In this document: positions 33,279 to 45,391 of the stretch, piece after piece | Numbering within the stretch: position 1 is the stretch's first letter | How the letters are laid out: each line of letters begins with the position of its first letter | Program-made: the position numbers and the translations under genes | NCBI GenBank assembly: GCA_028583685.1 | Contig: JAMXIF010000058.1 | Span: 13,784,485 to 13,848,484 of the forward strand | From: Petaurus breviceps papuanus | Lineage: Eukaryota > Chordata > Mammalia > Diprotodontia > Petauridae | DNA length: 64,000 bases | Direction: 5' to 3' | Notes under the pieces: model-generated | Seen by the model: the letters and a program-made list of their open reading frames with translations, nothing else | The model's database searches: none | What the model was told of the DNA's origin: nothing

Positions 33279-34968
33279 CCTTTGGAATACACTAGGGAGA
33301 TTCTGCTGGGAGCTGTTATATAAGGCTCCAGCTTGGGCAAATGTGATTTATGAACATTTTTTATCCTAGCACACTAACCCCCAGACTACCTACAATTTAA
33401 TTGTCAAATTTCACTGCCTGTCCATATAGACCAATAACCCTACCAAAGGGAAGGGAGAATAGTGATGGGGAGAAGAGAGGAGTATCAGATGAATGGGGGA
33501 AGGGAGGAGGGAAGAAAGGGATGACCCAAGCAGACTGCTTTGGTGAAAGAAAATGCCTTAAGCTATCTTTCCAATCAAAAGCCCACCAGAAGGAGCTGAC
33601 TAAAGATTCCTAATTAAGATTTTAACATCCAGGAAGGAAATTACAAAAAGTTTCCTGATTAGGCAGCCCCAAAAAGGTCACAAGTAATTTGGATTGTTTA
33701 ATGTAGACAAATAAGAAACACTTATAGAAACATGTTTTCTGAGTTATGTTAGATATCTTTGATCAAGGAGGCCATTTGTATCAGAATTTAGCACATATGC
33801 CACTCAATTTGTGCCTCAGTGGACCATCCCTTCTTCCTCTCTGAATATCTCAGCCAACTTTTTGAGCAGAGAAAGAAGAAAATAGGACTGACATTGCAGT
33901 AAGAATTAGAGGAGACACAATCCCAGTGACAGGCTTGCTAGTGCACTGTTTTGCTTTACAAAAGGGAACTCACAAGCGTTAACCTCTATACAGTCGACTG
34001 GACTGTGTATTACCCTCTTTTCATACTCTCTGCTTAGGCCCCCAGTGGAGCCATGAGTCTGTGTATGCTCAGAACAGCGTGACAAAGTGGTCCAAACAAA
34101 CCCCAAGGGAGGATGTGGAAGAAGATGAGGCTGAGCCAGATGCAGGAGTGATTCTCTGGGCAGACTTATGGGGCTTGAGTTTTTGGTTTTGTTTTTGTTT
34201 TCTACTCTCTTGTACTTTCTTTCTGGCTAATTTTTAGCAGCTACTTGCTTCCACTCCCACAACTCTGATCACTGAGCACCAAGGATGCTGCACACTATTG
34301 GCACTGTGCCTTCAGGAAAAGCTGGCTTTCCAGAGAGCACAATTCTGTTTGGGGAGAAAATGTCATCTTTGCATTTTGAACCATCAGTATTTGGTTTTTG
34401 AAAAACATAGCTTGTATCATCAAACAGGAGACTCCCTGATCTTTTCCCACCCTAAATATTGGAGACAGTATAGCAGGGGATTAGGCTTTATCCCAGGTCA
34501 GGAAGGGCAATTGAGAGTTCAAATCCATTTTGGAGCTTGAAAGGAGCAGAAGAAGATATTTTATAATCTCAAATATAATCCTGTTTTATAGGGGCTAGAT
34601 CCAGTCCAGCATTGGGATAAAAGAGTGAAATTTTTTCTGTGTTTCATGGTCTTTTGGGGATGGGAAGTGGGTGGGGGTGAGGAGGGTTATGAAATCATGC
34701 TTTTTTTTTGTGCTTCTATGTCCTGACACTCATTAGTGAGTGTAAATTGGTAAAAAAAAAAAAAAATTCACTTCATACTTTGTCACCACTGTATGCTTTA
34801 ATCAAATGTATATTTTGCCAAATAATACTCACTAAAAATTGTCCAGACATAGAAAAATGATTTATGTGTGGCTTAAGTACCCTCAAATAAAGTAGCCAGG
34901 GATGCAACTGATAAGTGATTAAGGACTAGAGCCCTGGGGGGGGAGGGAGGATGTATGCACATACTTTT
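33279..34968. other. Repeat-poor non-coding stretch
   Basis: No gene or familiar repeat recognised over 1.7 kb, apart from A/T runs and a G-rich tract at 34936-34948. Confidence 0.45.
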
Positions 34969-35130
34969 AAGTTTAGTTGAATTATTAACACTTTCTTAAG
35001 TCTAGATTATGAACAAAAAATCAAGCCCTGATTTGTAGTAATTGCTGATTTCTGAGGTGTAAATGTTCACATGGAAAACTTAACAATCAGCTCTCACTAA
35101 CTGGTTAGAGCTGGCTCCAGCACACCCCTG
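34969..35130 (+). repeat. Unidentified dispersed repeat, copy A
   Basis: It matches 56907-57084 in the same orientation: ctttcttaagtctaga, gatttctgaggtgtaaatgt and gttagagctggctccagcac. The terminal cacacccctg reverses to caggggtgtg, which resembles a hAT transposon end, so this may be half of an old DNA transposon. Confidence 0.8.
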
Positions 35131-35689
35131 CTTGTAGCCTGTATTACTGAAAGCTAAGCCTAGATTCAAAGCACACTTTGAATCATCACCTTTTCAAAAC
35201 TACAGCTCACAAGCCCTCCATATGATGCTACTTTTCATGATACCAAAATAGAGACATATCAATTGAAAATATTAATTTTAGGTCCAATTAGATTACCCTG
35301 AACCTTCACTTAGTAAGACTGAAGGGGATGGGTGGATGGAACCTTTGTCCTGAATTCTTCTAGTGGCACCCAAATTGCCTGCTCAAGTTAGTGCAGTGCT
35401 TTATTTTCCAAACTATGTTCCATGATATTCAGCACTGGGCTTAGGATTTCTAAACCCTCTCAGAAAGCATGAACAGAGTTTTAAGAACTAGAGCAAATCT
35501 AGACCCATTTGAACAAGCAAGTCGTATGAGCTCTACAGCTTAGTTCCTAGCTCTACCCTTGCTGAACCCCTCCAATTCTATCCAACTCATCCATCCAAAC
35601 ATCCACCCCATTTTCTGAATTTATTTATATATACAGCATCTGTAAATGTACCTTCGCTTATTATTAGTGTTCCTTGAATTGGTATAGTA

Positions 35690-35880
35690 TATAAACCAAT
35701 CTCAGGACCCCTTGATGCTCTTAAAAATTATTGAGGACCTCCAGAAGAGTGTTTGTGTGGGTCACAGCTATTGATACTTGCTAATTTAGAAATTAAAATG
35801 ACTTCATATTAATGTGAAAATAGTTTTGACTTCACAGATCCCCTGAAAGATTTCACTATGGGAGCTGCTGGTCTATGTCA
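35690..35880 (+). mobile_element. Probable ancient hAT-like DNA transposon fragment
   Basis: It contains ccaatctcaggaccccttga, aaaattattgaggacctcca, gctattgatacttgctaatt and agatcccctgaaagatttca, an arrangement I recall from an ancient mammal-wide hAT family. Name and borders are uncertain. Confidence 0.5.
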
Positions 35881-36089
35881 AGAATATCAAGATCAGTATG
35901 ATTGATTCAGTTCCTCCAGAAATGTGTCCATGAGTAGGTCATTGGATAAACATCTCACATTTAGTGTATCAACAATCAAATTAAAGTTTGTTGATTATTT
36001 ATATGCAGATTTTTAGCATTTCCTGCTTCCCTTCCCCCCAATCCCCTAGCAGACGTGGAAGAGTGAATGAACAGGACTAAGGGTAATTT

Positions 36090-36740
36090 TTTTTTCTTTG
36101 TTCCATTGATTGCCATTACATACTAGGTTTTTAAAAATGGTGTGCTTTTCATACATGTAGCTTCTTGATCCATTTGGAATTTATTGTAGTGCATGATGTA
36201 AGATACTGGTCTACTCACATTTTTTTTTAGCAAACTTTTGACTAGTTTTTACCAACAGTTTTTTCTTTAAATTACAAATACTTTCCATAGTGTTTTTCGA
36301 TAATGGGTTTATTGTACATTATACTAATATATATCCATCATTCCAGTTCATTATTATCTAATCTTTTCCATTACCAGACAATTTAAATAATCATTTTAAT
36401 AGTATAATCTGAGTTCTGGCAGTACAAGTTCTTCCTGCTTTTTCTTTTTCATATTTTCCTCTAATATTTTTGTGCTTCTATTTTTTTTTTGCCTTTTTTT
36501 TTGGAGGGGGAGTGCAATTGGGGTTAAGTGACTTGCCCAAGGTCACACAGTTAGTTAAGTATCTGAGGTCAGATTTGAACTCAGGTCCTCCTGACTCCAG
36601 GACCAGTGCTCTATTCACTGTGCCACCCAGCTGCCCCTGTGCTTCTATTTTAAAATTAATTTACACTATGGAATTAATTAATTTATCTAGTTCTATGAAG
36701 TATTCCATTGGCATATTGATCATTAGGAAAAGGGATTGAG
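36090..36740 (-). repeat. L1 LINE fragment, split by a SINE1
   Basis: The reverse strand matches an L1 3' segment (cttgatccatttggaattta, ccagttcattattatctaat). It is interrupted at 36485-36637 by a SINE1. A second copy of the same L1 segment is at 40823-40975. Confidence 0.75.
36485..36637 (-). repeat. Short-form SINE1/WSINE with 14-bp duplication
   Basis: The reverse head is ggggcagctgggtggcacag and it ends at caattgcactccccctcc with an A tail. It is flanked by exact tgtgcttctatttt at 36471-36484 and 36638-36651, inside an L1. Confidence 0.95.
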
Positions 36741-36799
36741 ACTAAACCTGTGATTTCATTGCTCTAGGTAATGTTGGTTGGCACCTTCTTTGCAACATC

Positions 36800-36930
36800 T
36801 AGACTTACAGAGCTGCCTGGGGCACTGAGGTATTAAGCTAGTTGTCTAGGGTCACACAACCATTATACATCAGAGATAAGACTATGCCTTTCTGACTTTG
36901 AGGCCAGTTCTCTAACCATTCTTGGGGTAT
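36800..36930 (-). repeat. Degraded SINE
   Basis: The reverse strand shows gttgtctagggtcacacaac and tttgaggccagttctctaac. Confidence 0.65.
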
Positions 36931-36954
36931 TTTGATCTGCATAGCATTCTGCAG

Positions 36955-37132
36955 TGGCACTAAAAGTTGTATGGAAGGAGGACTAGATTTAGAATCAAAA
37001 TACTAGGATTTGAATCCCTGGCTCTGTCAATTTCTTAACTTCTCTGGACCTTAGTTTCCTTATGTATAAAATAAGAGAATTGGACTAGAGGCCTTAAAAG
37101 GTTCTTTTCAGCTCTAAGTCTGTGATACTATC
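36955..37132 (+). repeat. Ther1/MON1-like SINE
   Basis: It shows ctaggatttgaatccctggc, cttatgtataaaataagaga and ggttcttttcagctctaagt. Confidence 0.85.
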
Positions 37133-37257
37133 AATAGCCTATCTCTCCAATTATTAGTTCTTTCCCTTAATTTTTATATTTTGTAAATATAAAAATATAT
37201 TTATATTTTTATATATAATCCCTTATATATATAAGATTTTATAATCTTATGTGTCCC

Positions 37258-37550
37258 GGGGTGGCTAGGTGGTGTGGTAAATTGGTAAATTACCAAAAAT
37301 CAACTGAAGGGGTGGCTAGGTGGCCCAGTTAATAGAGCACCAGCCCTGAAGTCAGGAGGACCTGACACTATTATTTCAGACACTATCTGCACAACCCTGG
37401 GTGAGTCACTTAACCCTGCTTGCCTCAGTTTCCTCATTTGCAAAATGAGCTGGAGAAGAACATGGCAAACCCTTCCAGTATTTTTGTCAAGAAAACCCCA
37501 AATGGAGTCACAAGGAGTCGGATACAACTGAAATGACTGAACAACAATAA
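37258..37550 (+). repeat. SINE1 (long form) preceded by a second partial head
   Basis: A full SINE1 runs from 37309 (ggggtggctaggtggcccag) to ctgaacaacaataa. A second head fragment (ggggtggctaggtgg) lies 50 bases upstream at 37259, separated by an unrelated spacer. Confidence 0.88.
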
Positions 37551-37664
37551 GCAGGACATAAGTATAACCAATCCTTTATCTTCTCTTTCTCTTTTCAACC
37601 TTTCTTCTTGGCACTTCATTTCTCTCCTCTCTCATTTCCTCTTTTTCATAGCTCTTCTTCCTCT

Positions 37665-37832
37665 TCACTATTAGCTTCCTGGACTAGAAACCAGAAGAAC
37701 AACATTCAAGTCTTATCCCTTCTATTTATTAGCCTTTTAATTATGTGCAAGTCAGTTTCCTCATCTCTAAAATGGGAGTGATAATATCTGTTCTGGCTAC
37801 CTCACAGGGTTGTTATGAGGAAAGCATTTTAC
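37665..37832 (+). repeat. MAR1/MIR-type SINE
   Basis: It shows cagtttcctcatctctaaaa tggg, then cacagggttgttatgaggaa. Confidence 0.8.
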
Positions 37833-37839
37833 CATATTA

Positions 37840-38690
37840 ATCTATTAATTTAACAAACATTGAGTAAGCATCTACTATGTACAAGATGGTGTCCTAGGTG
37901 ACGGAGAACCAAAGATGTAAAAAACTGAAAAAGTCCCTCCCCTCAAGGCACTTCCATTCTCCTGGGAGTAAGACATTGTAATGTCACTTGAACTCAGGGA
38001 AGCATATCAGGTGCGGAGTAATAGGGGCAAAGAATGATCTGTAAAGGGCAGCTAGGTGGCACAGTCAATAGAGCATTGGCCCTGGAGTCAGGAGGACCTG
38101 AGTTCAAATCTGACCTCAGACTCTTAACACTTACTAGCCATGTGACCTTGGGCAAGTCACTTAACCCAACTGCCCTCCAAAAAGCAAAAAAAAAGCTCTG
38201 TAAAAACTGGAGAGGGCAAGAGTACTTTCAGTTAGGGGCATCAGGGAAAACTTCATGCCAGAGGTGCTTTCTAAGCTGAGCATTGGAGGAAGAAGGATTC
38301 TGAAAGTGGAATTAAGGAGAAAATGCATTCCAGGAGTAAGGGACAGCCTATCTGAGTGTGTAGAAAAGCGGGTCAGCTTGTGAAGTTCATGGGAGAGCTG
38401 ATAATCTAGTTTGGCTAAGAGGTCATTGATGAAGCTGATGTGAAATGAGGCTAAAAGGGGGTTAGTATCAGATTGTGGAAGACCTCCAAAGTCAGGTTAA
38501 GGACTCTTTATTTTATCCTAGAGGCAATAGGGAGCAAGTGAAAATTGCTGAACAGAGGAGTGACACAGTCAAACAGCTGTGACTTAGGAAGATGTTTTTG
38601 GCACTTATGTGAAGGACAGACTTACGTGAAGGACAGAGAAATTGCAGGCAGAGAGACCAAGTAGAGGGATTTTAAACGTAGTCAATCATT
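37840..38690 (-). repeat. L2 LINE, split by a SINE1
   Basis: It starts with the reversed 3' end (aacattgagtaagcatctac tatgt) and continues upstream with cattccaggagtaagggaca and atcctagaggcaatagggag. The SINE1 at 38046-38196 interrupts it. A 17-base imperfect tandem repeat (gtgaaggacaga) lies at about 38610-38640. Confidence 0.85.
38046..38196 (+). repeat. Short-form SINE1/WSINE
   Basis: It runs from ggcagctaggtggcacagtc to cactt-aacccaactgccct with an A tail. Flanked by tctgtaaa at 38038-38045 and 38197-38204, inside an L2. Confidence 0.93.
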
Positions 38691-39354
38691 ATGCCTCCCT
38701 CATTCTTCTCTTTTTCTTCCCTTCTTTTTCTCATTATTATATAAGCAAGGGCTATATGTTGAACACCAGGGCCCCAGGGAAAAGATCAGTCAGTCAGTGG
38801 CTGGGGGCCATTTAGGAGAGCCCAAGGGAAAGAATTCTCCCAGGAAAGAGGGTGGGGTCCAAAGTCTTAATAGAAGAGAGTAAACAGAAAGCCCTGCCAA
38901 GTAAAGCCGGAGATCATGGGGCCCTATGCAGCCAAATCCAAGGAGTTAGGAAGCAGAAAAGAAATTTGTAGCAGAGGTTCAGGGATGTAGAGATTGTAGT
39001 TAGAAAGAATGCACTATTAAGGGAGTAGTAGACATGAGTGAGATTACAGTTTATCATGCAATTTTGGGGTGGTGGTTGTATTTTCTATAGTGACATCCAG
39101 GTGCCATGAACCAATCATTCTCTTTGTTCCTGAATGCAATAGCATTAGATGATACAGAGCAACATATATCGTTCTTTTTTTCTTTCTTTTAGGACTGGAA
39201 TTCTAGCTTTAATTCACTTCAAATTCAAGTAAAAAGAACACATTAAATAATTTTCAATGTTAAAAATTCATTTTAAAATTGGAATAAGATAGCAACATAA
39301 TAGATGAAATTTCAGTCTAGACTTATAATTTTCCTGGCCCATTAGCCTCCTAAG
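38691..39354. other. Non-coding stretch
   Basis: No gene or familiar repeat recognised. Confidence 0.45.
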
Positions 39355-40600
39355 ATTTTTTTTCTCCCAATTTTTAAACATTTTTATTTAAAGTTTTGAG
39401 TTCCAAATACTATCTCTTCCTTTCTCCCTCCCTAAGATGATGAGTGGTCAAATATAGATTATACACGTGCATATGTAAAACATTTCCATTTAGTCATTTT
39501 GTACAAGAAGACTCCAATAAAAGACAAAAATGAAAGAAAGACAGTGAAAAATAGCATGCTTCAGTATGTATTAAATCATTATCAGTTCTTTGTCTGGAGG
39601 ATAGCATGCTTCATCCTTAGTCCTTTGGGATTGTCTTGGATCATTGTATTGCTGAAAATAGCTAAATCATTCATGGTTCTTCATCAAACAATATTGCTGT
39701 TACTGTATACAACATTCTCATGGTTCTGTTCACTTTGCTTTCTGTTCACAACAGTCTTTCCAGGTTTTTCTAAAACCATCCTGCTTATCATTTCTTATAG
39801 CATAATAATATTCCATTATAATCACATACCAGAGCTTGTGTAGCCATTCCTCAATTGATGGGCATCCCTTTGATTTCTAATTCTTAGCCACTACAAAAAG
39901 AGCTGCTATAAATATTTTTGTACAAATAGGTCTTTTCCCCAAATTTCCAAAGAAATTTAGATGTCTTTGGGATATAGAGCTAGCAATAGTATTGATTAAT
40001 CAAAGGCTATGCACAGTTTTATGGCCCTTTGGGAATAGTTCCCAAATTGCTCTTTGGAATGATTGGATCAGTTCACAACTCCACTATTAATGTCCCAGTC
40101 TTCCCACATCCCCTCCAACATCCAAAATTTTCCCTTTTTTGTCATATTAGTCACTGATAGGTGTGAGGTGGTACCCCAGACTTGTTTTATTTTACATTTC
40201 TCTAATCCATAGTGATTTAGAGCATTTTTTCATATGACTATAGAGAGCTTTGATTTCTTTGTCTGAAAACTACCTGATCATATCTTTTGACCATTTATTA
40301 ATTGAGGGATGGCTTGTATTTTTACAAATTTGACTCCGTTCTCTATATATTTGATAAATGAGGCCTTTATCAAAGATCCTTGTTGCAAATTTTTTTCTCA
40401 GTTTTCTACTTTCCTTATACTTTTGGTTGCATTGGTTTTGTTTGTACAAAAAGTTTTTTAATTTTACATAACTAAAATGATCTATTTTACGTTTTGAAAT
40501 GCTCTCTATATCTTCTGAATTTTTCCCTTTTCCATAAATCTGACAGATAAACTATTCCATGCTCTCTTAATTTGCTTATGGAATCACCTTTTACAACATA
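39355..40600 (-). repeat. L1 LINE 3' end
   Basis: Long reverse L1 3' region: ttctcatggttctgttcact, cattcctcaattgatgggca, tctttggaatgattggatca, ctttgaccatttattaattg and gaggcctttatcaaagatcc. The open frame at 39499-39843 is a shadow of it. Confidence 0.92.
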
Positions 40601-40728
40601 TATCTTTCAATGGCTTCACCCACTTATCACCAGCAGCAGCAGCAGCAGCTCTTGGCTATAGTTTTCCTGAAGCACCAGTCTGACTATGTTACTCCTCTAC
40701 TCAATAAAGTCCAGGGGCTCCCTGTTAC

Positions 40729-40822
40729 TTGTTTGTGGTTCAGTCATTTCAGTTGTGTGCCACTCTCCAGAATCCAGTGGGGTTTTCTTGGCAAAAATAC
40801 TGGTGTGCATTGCCATTTCTAT
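40729..40822 (-). repeat. SINE1 tail fragment
   Basis: The reverse of the SINE1 long tail: ggttcagtcatttcagttgt, then gttttcttggcaaaaatact. The head is missing. Confidence 0.85.
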
Positions 40823-40975
40823 CTGAAAATGGGTTTAATGTAAATCATACTAATATATATATATATGTAATCATTCTAGTTCATTATTATCTGATCTCTT
40901 CCATTACTAGAAAGCTTTAGTAATTATTGTTTTATGGTATGATTTAAGATCTGGCAATACAATCATTTGCCAAAC
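40823..40975 (-). repeat. L1 LINE fragment
   Basis: It resembles 36300-36430: aatgggtttaatgtaaatca tactaatatat, then ctagttcattattatctgat. It lies between two halves of an L2. Confidence 0.7.
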
Positions 40976-41140
40976 TCTTGCCTTTAGGATCAAATACAAA
41001 CTCCTTTGTTATTAAAAGCTCTCCACAACCATAAGAAGGGATGTGTTTCCACAGTACATCCAAGGTGATGAGGTTTCACTTCAATATTTCCTTTTGTATA
41101 CCCTTTTATAAACCTAACCCTATTTTACTTCTCAGTTTCA

Positions 41141-41679
41141 ATGTCCTTAACTTAATTTTTTTCAATTACCAAGCATTTATTTTCTCTCCTTGAAAAAAAA
41201 AAAGAAAAACAAAACCCTGTAGCAAATATGCATCGTCAAGCAAAACAAGTGCTCACAATAACCATGTCCAAAAATGCATCTCTCCAATGTCCTTCTCACA
41301 AAGATCACATTACACAGCACTGATAATGAACTTTGGGAAGCACCACTGTTCTTGGACGTGCTCTGCCTATGGAATATGCTTCAGGGCTTAGAGGAGACAA
41401 GCTTTGTAAGTAAAGATATTAGGGTGGCTTTCCTATAGCCAATCCTGACTTTGGCCCCTCTCCATCCAGCACTTCGGGCTTTGGAGCTCAAGCAAAAGGG
41501 GAAAATGGTGGAAGAGGAAGGAACAATTGAATGGGTACTAAATAGGATATTCATGGAGAAGGTGGTGCCTGAGTTGAACCTTGAAAGAAGGTAGTTGTGT
41601 GGAGGGCACTAAATGTGCTGAGTATCTAACAATTAAAACTGTTGCTGGGCCTGAAGGGCGAGAGGGTTCTCAGCTCTCG

Positions 41680-41716
<37 letters not shown>

Positions 41717-42706
41717 CCTCTCTCTCCCTCTCTTCCTCTCTACCTGCTACTCTGAACTCAGGTATTTGATCCAGACCAGATTCAGTCCTGAGAGAATCTG
41801 GCCTGTAATGAGAGGAGTTAGGCTCCCTTTTCTTAAAGTCTTTGGCTTCTTATGTACCCCCATCCTCATGCCCCTGAGGAAAAACTGCTAAAAGCTTCGG
41901 TTTGGGCTCATCTCTAGGATCTCCCCAAAGGGGAGAATAGAAAAATACTCAGTATAAGGTAATATCAATCAGGTATGGGACAGGTATTTATTTTCTACAT
42001 ACAAAAGAAATGCTAAACACAAAACACAAGTGTTCGATGAGAGAAAGACAAAACAGAATTCAATAACTTATAACTCGTTAAAAATACCCACCTCTCAGGA
42101 GAGGTTGTCACTTAACCTTCATCTGTGGGATTGCTTACTAGGGATTGTTGTATTTCATAATGCCCTTATCTACTAAGCTAGGCCAGGGATTAAACACCCC
42201 TTCTTGTTGGTGGCCACATCCGATACAGAAAATTCCCCTGCCACCAGTCAGCTCCAGTCAGCACCTCTAGACCTGTTGAACTGACTAGGTCACCTCCAAA
42301 TCTGGACACATCCACAGAAAGCTTGATGTTCTCTCACTTTCTCGGGAAAATAAACACCCGGATCCCAGGCTCACACTTACCTAGTGGAATCTTCCTGCTC
42401 TAGCTGATGCATGGGTGGGTGCAATCACCACGATGTAGCAGCCCATCATCAAGGGCCAGCCCTCCCTTTTACCTCACAGAGGTCTCAGGTGTCACCTGGA
42501 GAATCAAAGGAAAAGAGAAAGAGGGTGAGAGTCACACCCTTTTTAAAGACCCACTCAATCATTCTCTCTCCTTACCAGGGAGACTGTTTTTTTGTCACAC
42601 ACCCCTCAAGCTCCCTCCAGTGCTGAGTCAGCATGGAAGCTAGCAGGGACTTTGTCATCCCTAAGGCATCCAACCACTGAGCTAACACCCAAGGTCAGCA
42701 GGAAGC
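41141..42706. other. Non-coding stretch with (TC)n tract
   Basis: A pyrimidine repeat is at 41681-41741. Open frames at 42407-42643 and the adjacent GC-moderate DNA show no domain. An L2-like reverse segment may lie near 41495-41600. No gene recognised. Confidence 0.4.
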
Positions 42707-42708
42707 AA

Positions 42709-42984
42709 TAACAATATTGATGATGATGATAACTAACATTCACACAGCACTTACTATATAAATAGTATGTTACAGGCACTGTGCTAAGTGCTTTAATTAT
42801 TATCTCATTTGATCTTCACAACAACCCCGAGAGATAGGTGCTATTATTATCCAGTTGAGGAAATTGAGGCTAAGGAGGTTAAATGGCTTACCCAGGGTCA
42901 CACAACTGGTGAATGTCAAAGGCTGACTTGAACTCAGGACTTCATGACTCAGTGTTCTATCCACTGGGTCGCTTAGCTACCCCC
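42709..42984 (-). repeat. MAR1 SINE, near full length
   Basis: The reverse strand shows the gat-rich tail, ggcactgtgctaagtgcttt, tgatcttcacaacaaccccg and ggtcacacaactggtgaatg, ending at the head gggtagctaagc gacccag. Confidence 0.92.
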
Positions 42985-44554
42985 AAAGAAGCTCTGGGCA
43001 TGCTCTGTGTAACCTCTGGATACAAATGCTTTGCCCTCACTCAGAATTTAGTTCAATTCAGCAAATGTGCTAAGCAACTACTAAGGCAGAACTTTGTGCT
43101 CGGTTCAAAGCCAAAACTATCCCTACCCTCAAGTAACTGGATATTTTTCTATGGAGACACAACTGTGACAGAAAGTAGATTAAAGTTTCCAAAAGAAGAG
43201 GGGTTGAAGTAGATCTTACCAGGCATTTCCTCTATACTTTATTATGCCTTAAGTATCCAAGGACTCTCCAAGACATTCAGCTTCAGTCAATGACTTCTTA
43301 GGACTGGAGCCCCTAGCTACCCCAGAGGTCATCTCTTTCTCTTTGTACTTCTGTGATTCTCAAGATCAGCCATTTCTGTTAATTATCCCTAGACGGTTCA
43401 TTTTTAGGGGAACCTGAAGCCATTGGGGATTGTTTCAGAGAGGATCCCCATCTCTTCAGTTTCCCATTTTATGGAGCCTCGATTGGATGTGTATCACATG
43501 AGACCCAGTTTTAAGCTCCATGCTCTGTTGAGTTGGTCACATCATTTTGGAATAGACTATTTTAGGCTGCATTTATCCCTTACTCTTTTTAAAGTTTCAT
43601 CAAGTTACTTTTTAAATGTTTTCAATCAACACATCTTTATTTATTGTCCTTACACCCAGAGGCTACTTGAAGAAGGTCTCAATTTGAGAATCTGGTAAAC
43701 AAACAAAAAAAAGTTCCTAATGACCCAGGCAGGCAAGCACCCAGGCTCCTAATTGGTCACTGAAATGCTTAGCTTGCCAATAATTGTTCCCTAACAATGT
43801 GTTTAGTCACAGATTTTGTAATCATTAAAAGAACCACCACTGGAAAATATAAAGTTGCCTCTTAATTCATTCAGTTTCTCTGTCCTCCTCTAGCCTGTCA
43901 TGCTGATCCAAAAAAAAAAAAAAGCATTTGTTAAGTTCCTGTGGGCATTTGATGCCGCTGCCCTCTGGACAAACAGAATTTAATTGGCCCTGGTCCAGGT
44001 AGTTTGTGGAAATCCAAAAATCTTCTCTGGTTCTGGAACCTAGGCTGTTTTGAGGTGTACTATCCTTCCTTTAGGCTACATCCCCTACTCATTTCTGACC
44101 ATGCCTGGCTTTCTCCATTCCTGGAGTTCTCTGTATCTAGACCCCTCCATATCAGAAGCTTTCCTTAATCAAGTAATCATAGGGGAAGGAAGGGAGGAGG
44201 GCAAACTGGAACTGGCCAGTGACAGCCCTGTTTTTATGAACACATGAAGCATGTTCTGCCTGACATATTCTCATGTGGAGTTTGGAACATGTGCTGGTAT
44301 TTCATTTTTTTTTTCAGTCTGCTTACCCATGAAGAAAAGGATCCTTTTAATTGGCTGCTGAGCCAGATCTGAGAATGTTTACAAAAGGCATTAACCTGAT
44401 AATTCTGCCCTCTTTTCTCCCTGTGATCAAGGGAAAACATGCTGTCAGCCTCTGGGTGGTGAGGGGAGACTTGGACCTTAATTTTTGCATTGGGGGCTAA
44501 CATATGGCCTCTCTTCGTGTCTTTGCCTTTGTTCTTTCCTGCCTTTTTTCGGGG
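42985..44554. other. Non-coding stretch with an L2 tail remnant
   Basis: A reversed L2 end is likely at about 43048-43140 (cagcaaatgtgctaagcaac). A run of A is at 43911-43923. The rest is unassigned and repeat-poor. Confidence 0.4.
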
Positions 44555-44801
44555 GGCAACAAGGTGGTGAAGTGGATAGAGGATCGGACTAGGAGTCAGG
44601 AAGACTTATCTTCCTAAGTTCAAATTCAGCCTCTGACACCAATTAGGGTTAACCTGGGCTTAACCCTGTTTGCCTCAGTTTCCTCATCTATAAAATGAGT
44701 GGGAGAAGGAAATGGAAAACCACTCCAGTCTCTTTGCCAAGAAAACCTACAAATGGGGTCACAAGGGAATCAGATGCAACTACAAAATAACTGAATAACA
44801 G
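44555..44801 (+). repeat. SINE1 (long form)
   Basis: It runs from ggcaacaaggtggtgaagtg through tttgcctcagtttcctcatc to aaataactgaataacag; more diverged than other copies. Confidence 0.9.
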
Positions 44802-45391
44802 TCTTTGAAAGATCAACAGATTGTACTTCCACAGATTTGAGAACTGGAGTCCGTGCCAGATTTTGTGGACAACTAGGTCTGGTGAGGAGCAAAGCCCTCA
44901 GAAACCGAGTTGACCCAGCATAGCAATGGATTAAAGATGTCCAAGAGGCAGTTGCTACAATTCATCCATTGGCCAAGCTACATTCAGAAATGACCTTGGT
45001 GGGGGCCAACACTTTGTAGCAACTACTTTAAAGCTGAGCCCAAGGCCATATGTGGAGAGTGTGTCCCCAGGTGTTGGGAAAAAATGCTTTATAGTTTCTG
45101 TTCTTACTCTATCTTCTCAGTAGCTATCCTTCTGTGAAAATTAATTGATGCTAATTAGATAAATGGTACTGGGGTGCTAATAATATGAGGGAGAAATCAA
45201 CTATAACTGGCAATTAATATTGGAGACAACATGCTAGAACAGGGGCCTGAACCAATGTCATTATATAGAAAACTCCCACTGTCCCTCAGCAGTACCCCTA
45301 GACCCTTGATGGGAGAGAAATAGATGACTTCATTCTGGGAACCCAGTGTGTGGGTGTCTGTGCATTGGGAGAGCAAGTCCAGAGTCAGGTT
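44802..45391. other. Non-coding stretch
   Basis: Nothing recognised. Confidence 0.45.

Larger units (their letters stand above)
40655..41140 (+). repeat. L2 LINE, split by SINE1 and L1 fragments
   Basis: Left part (40655-40728): gtctgactatgttactcctc, then gtccaggggctccctgttac. Right part (from about 40978): ctttaggatcaaatacaaac. The L2 reading is continuous apart from the inserted block 40729-40976. A (CAG)n tract is at 40632-40650. Confidence 0.8.
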
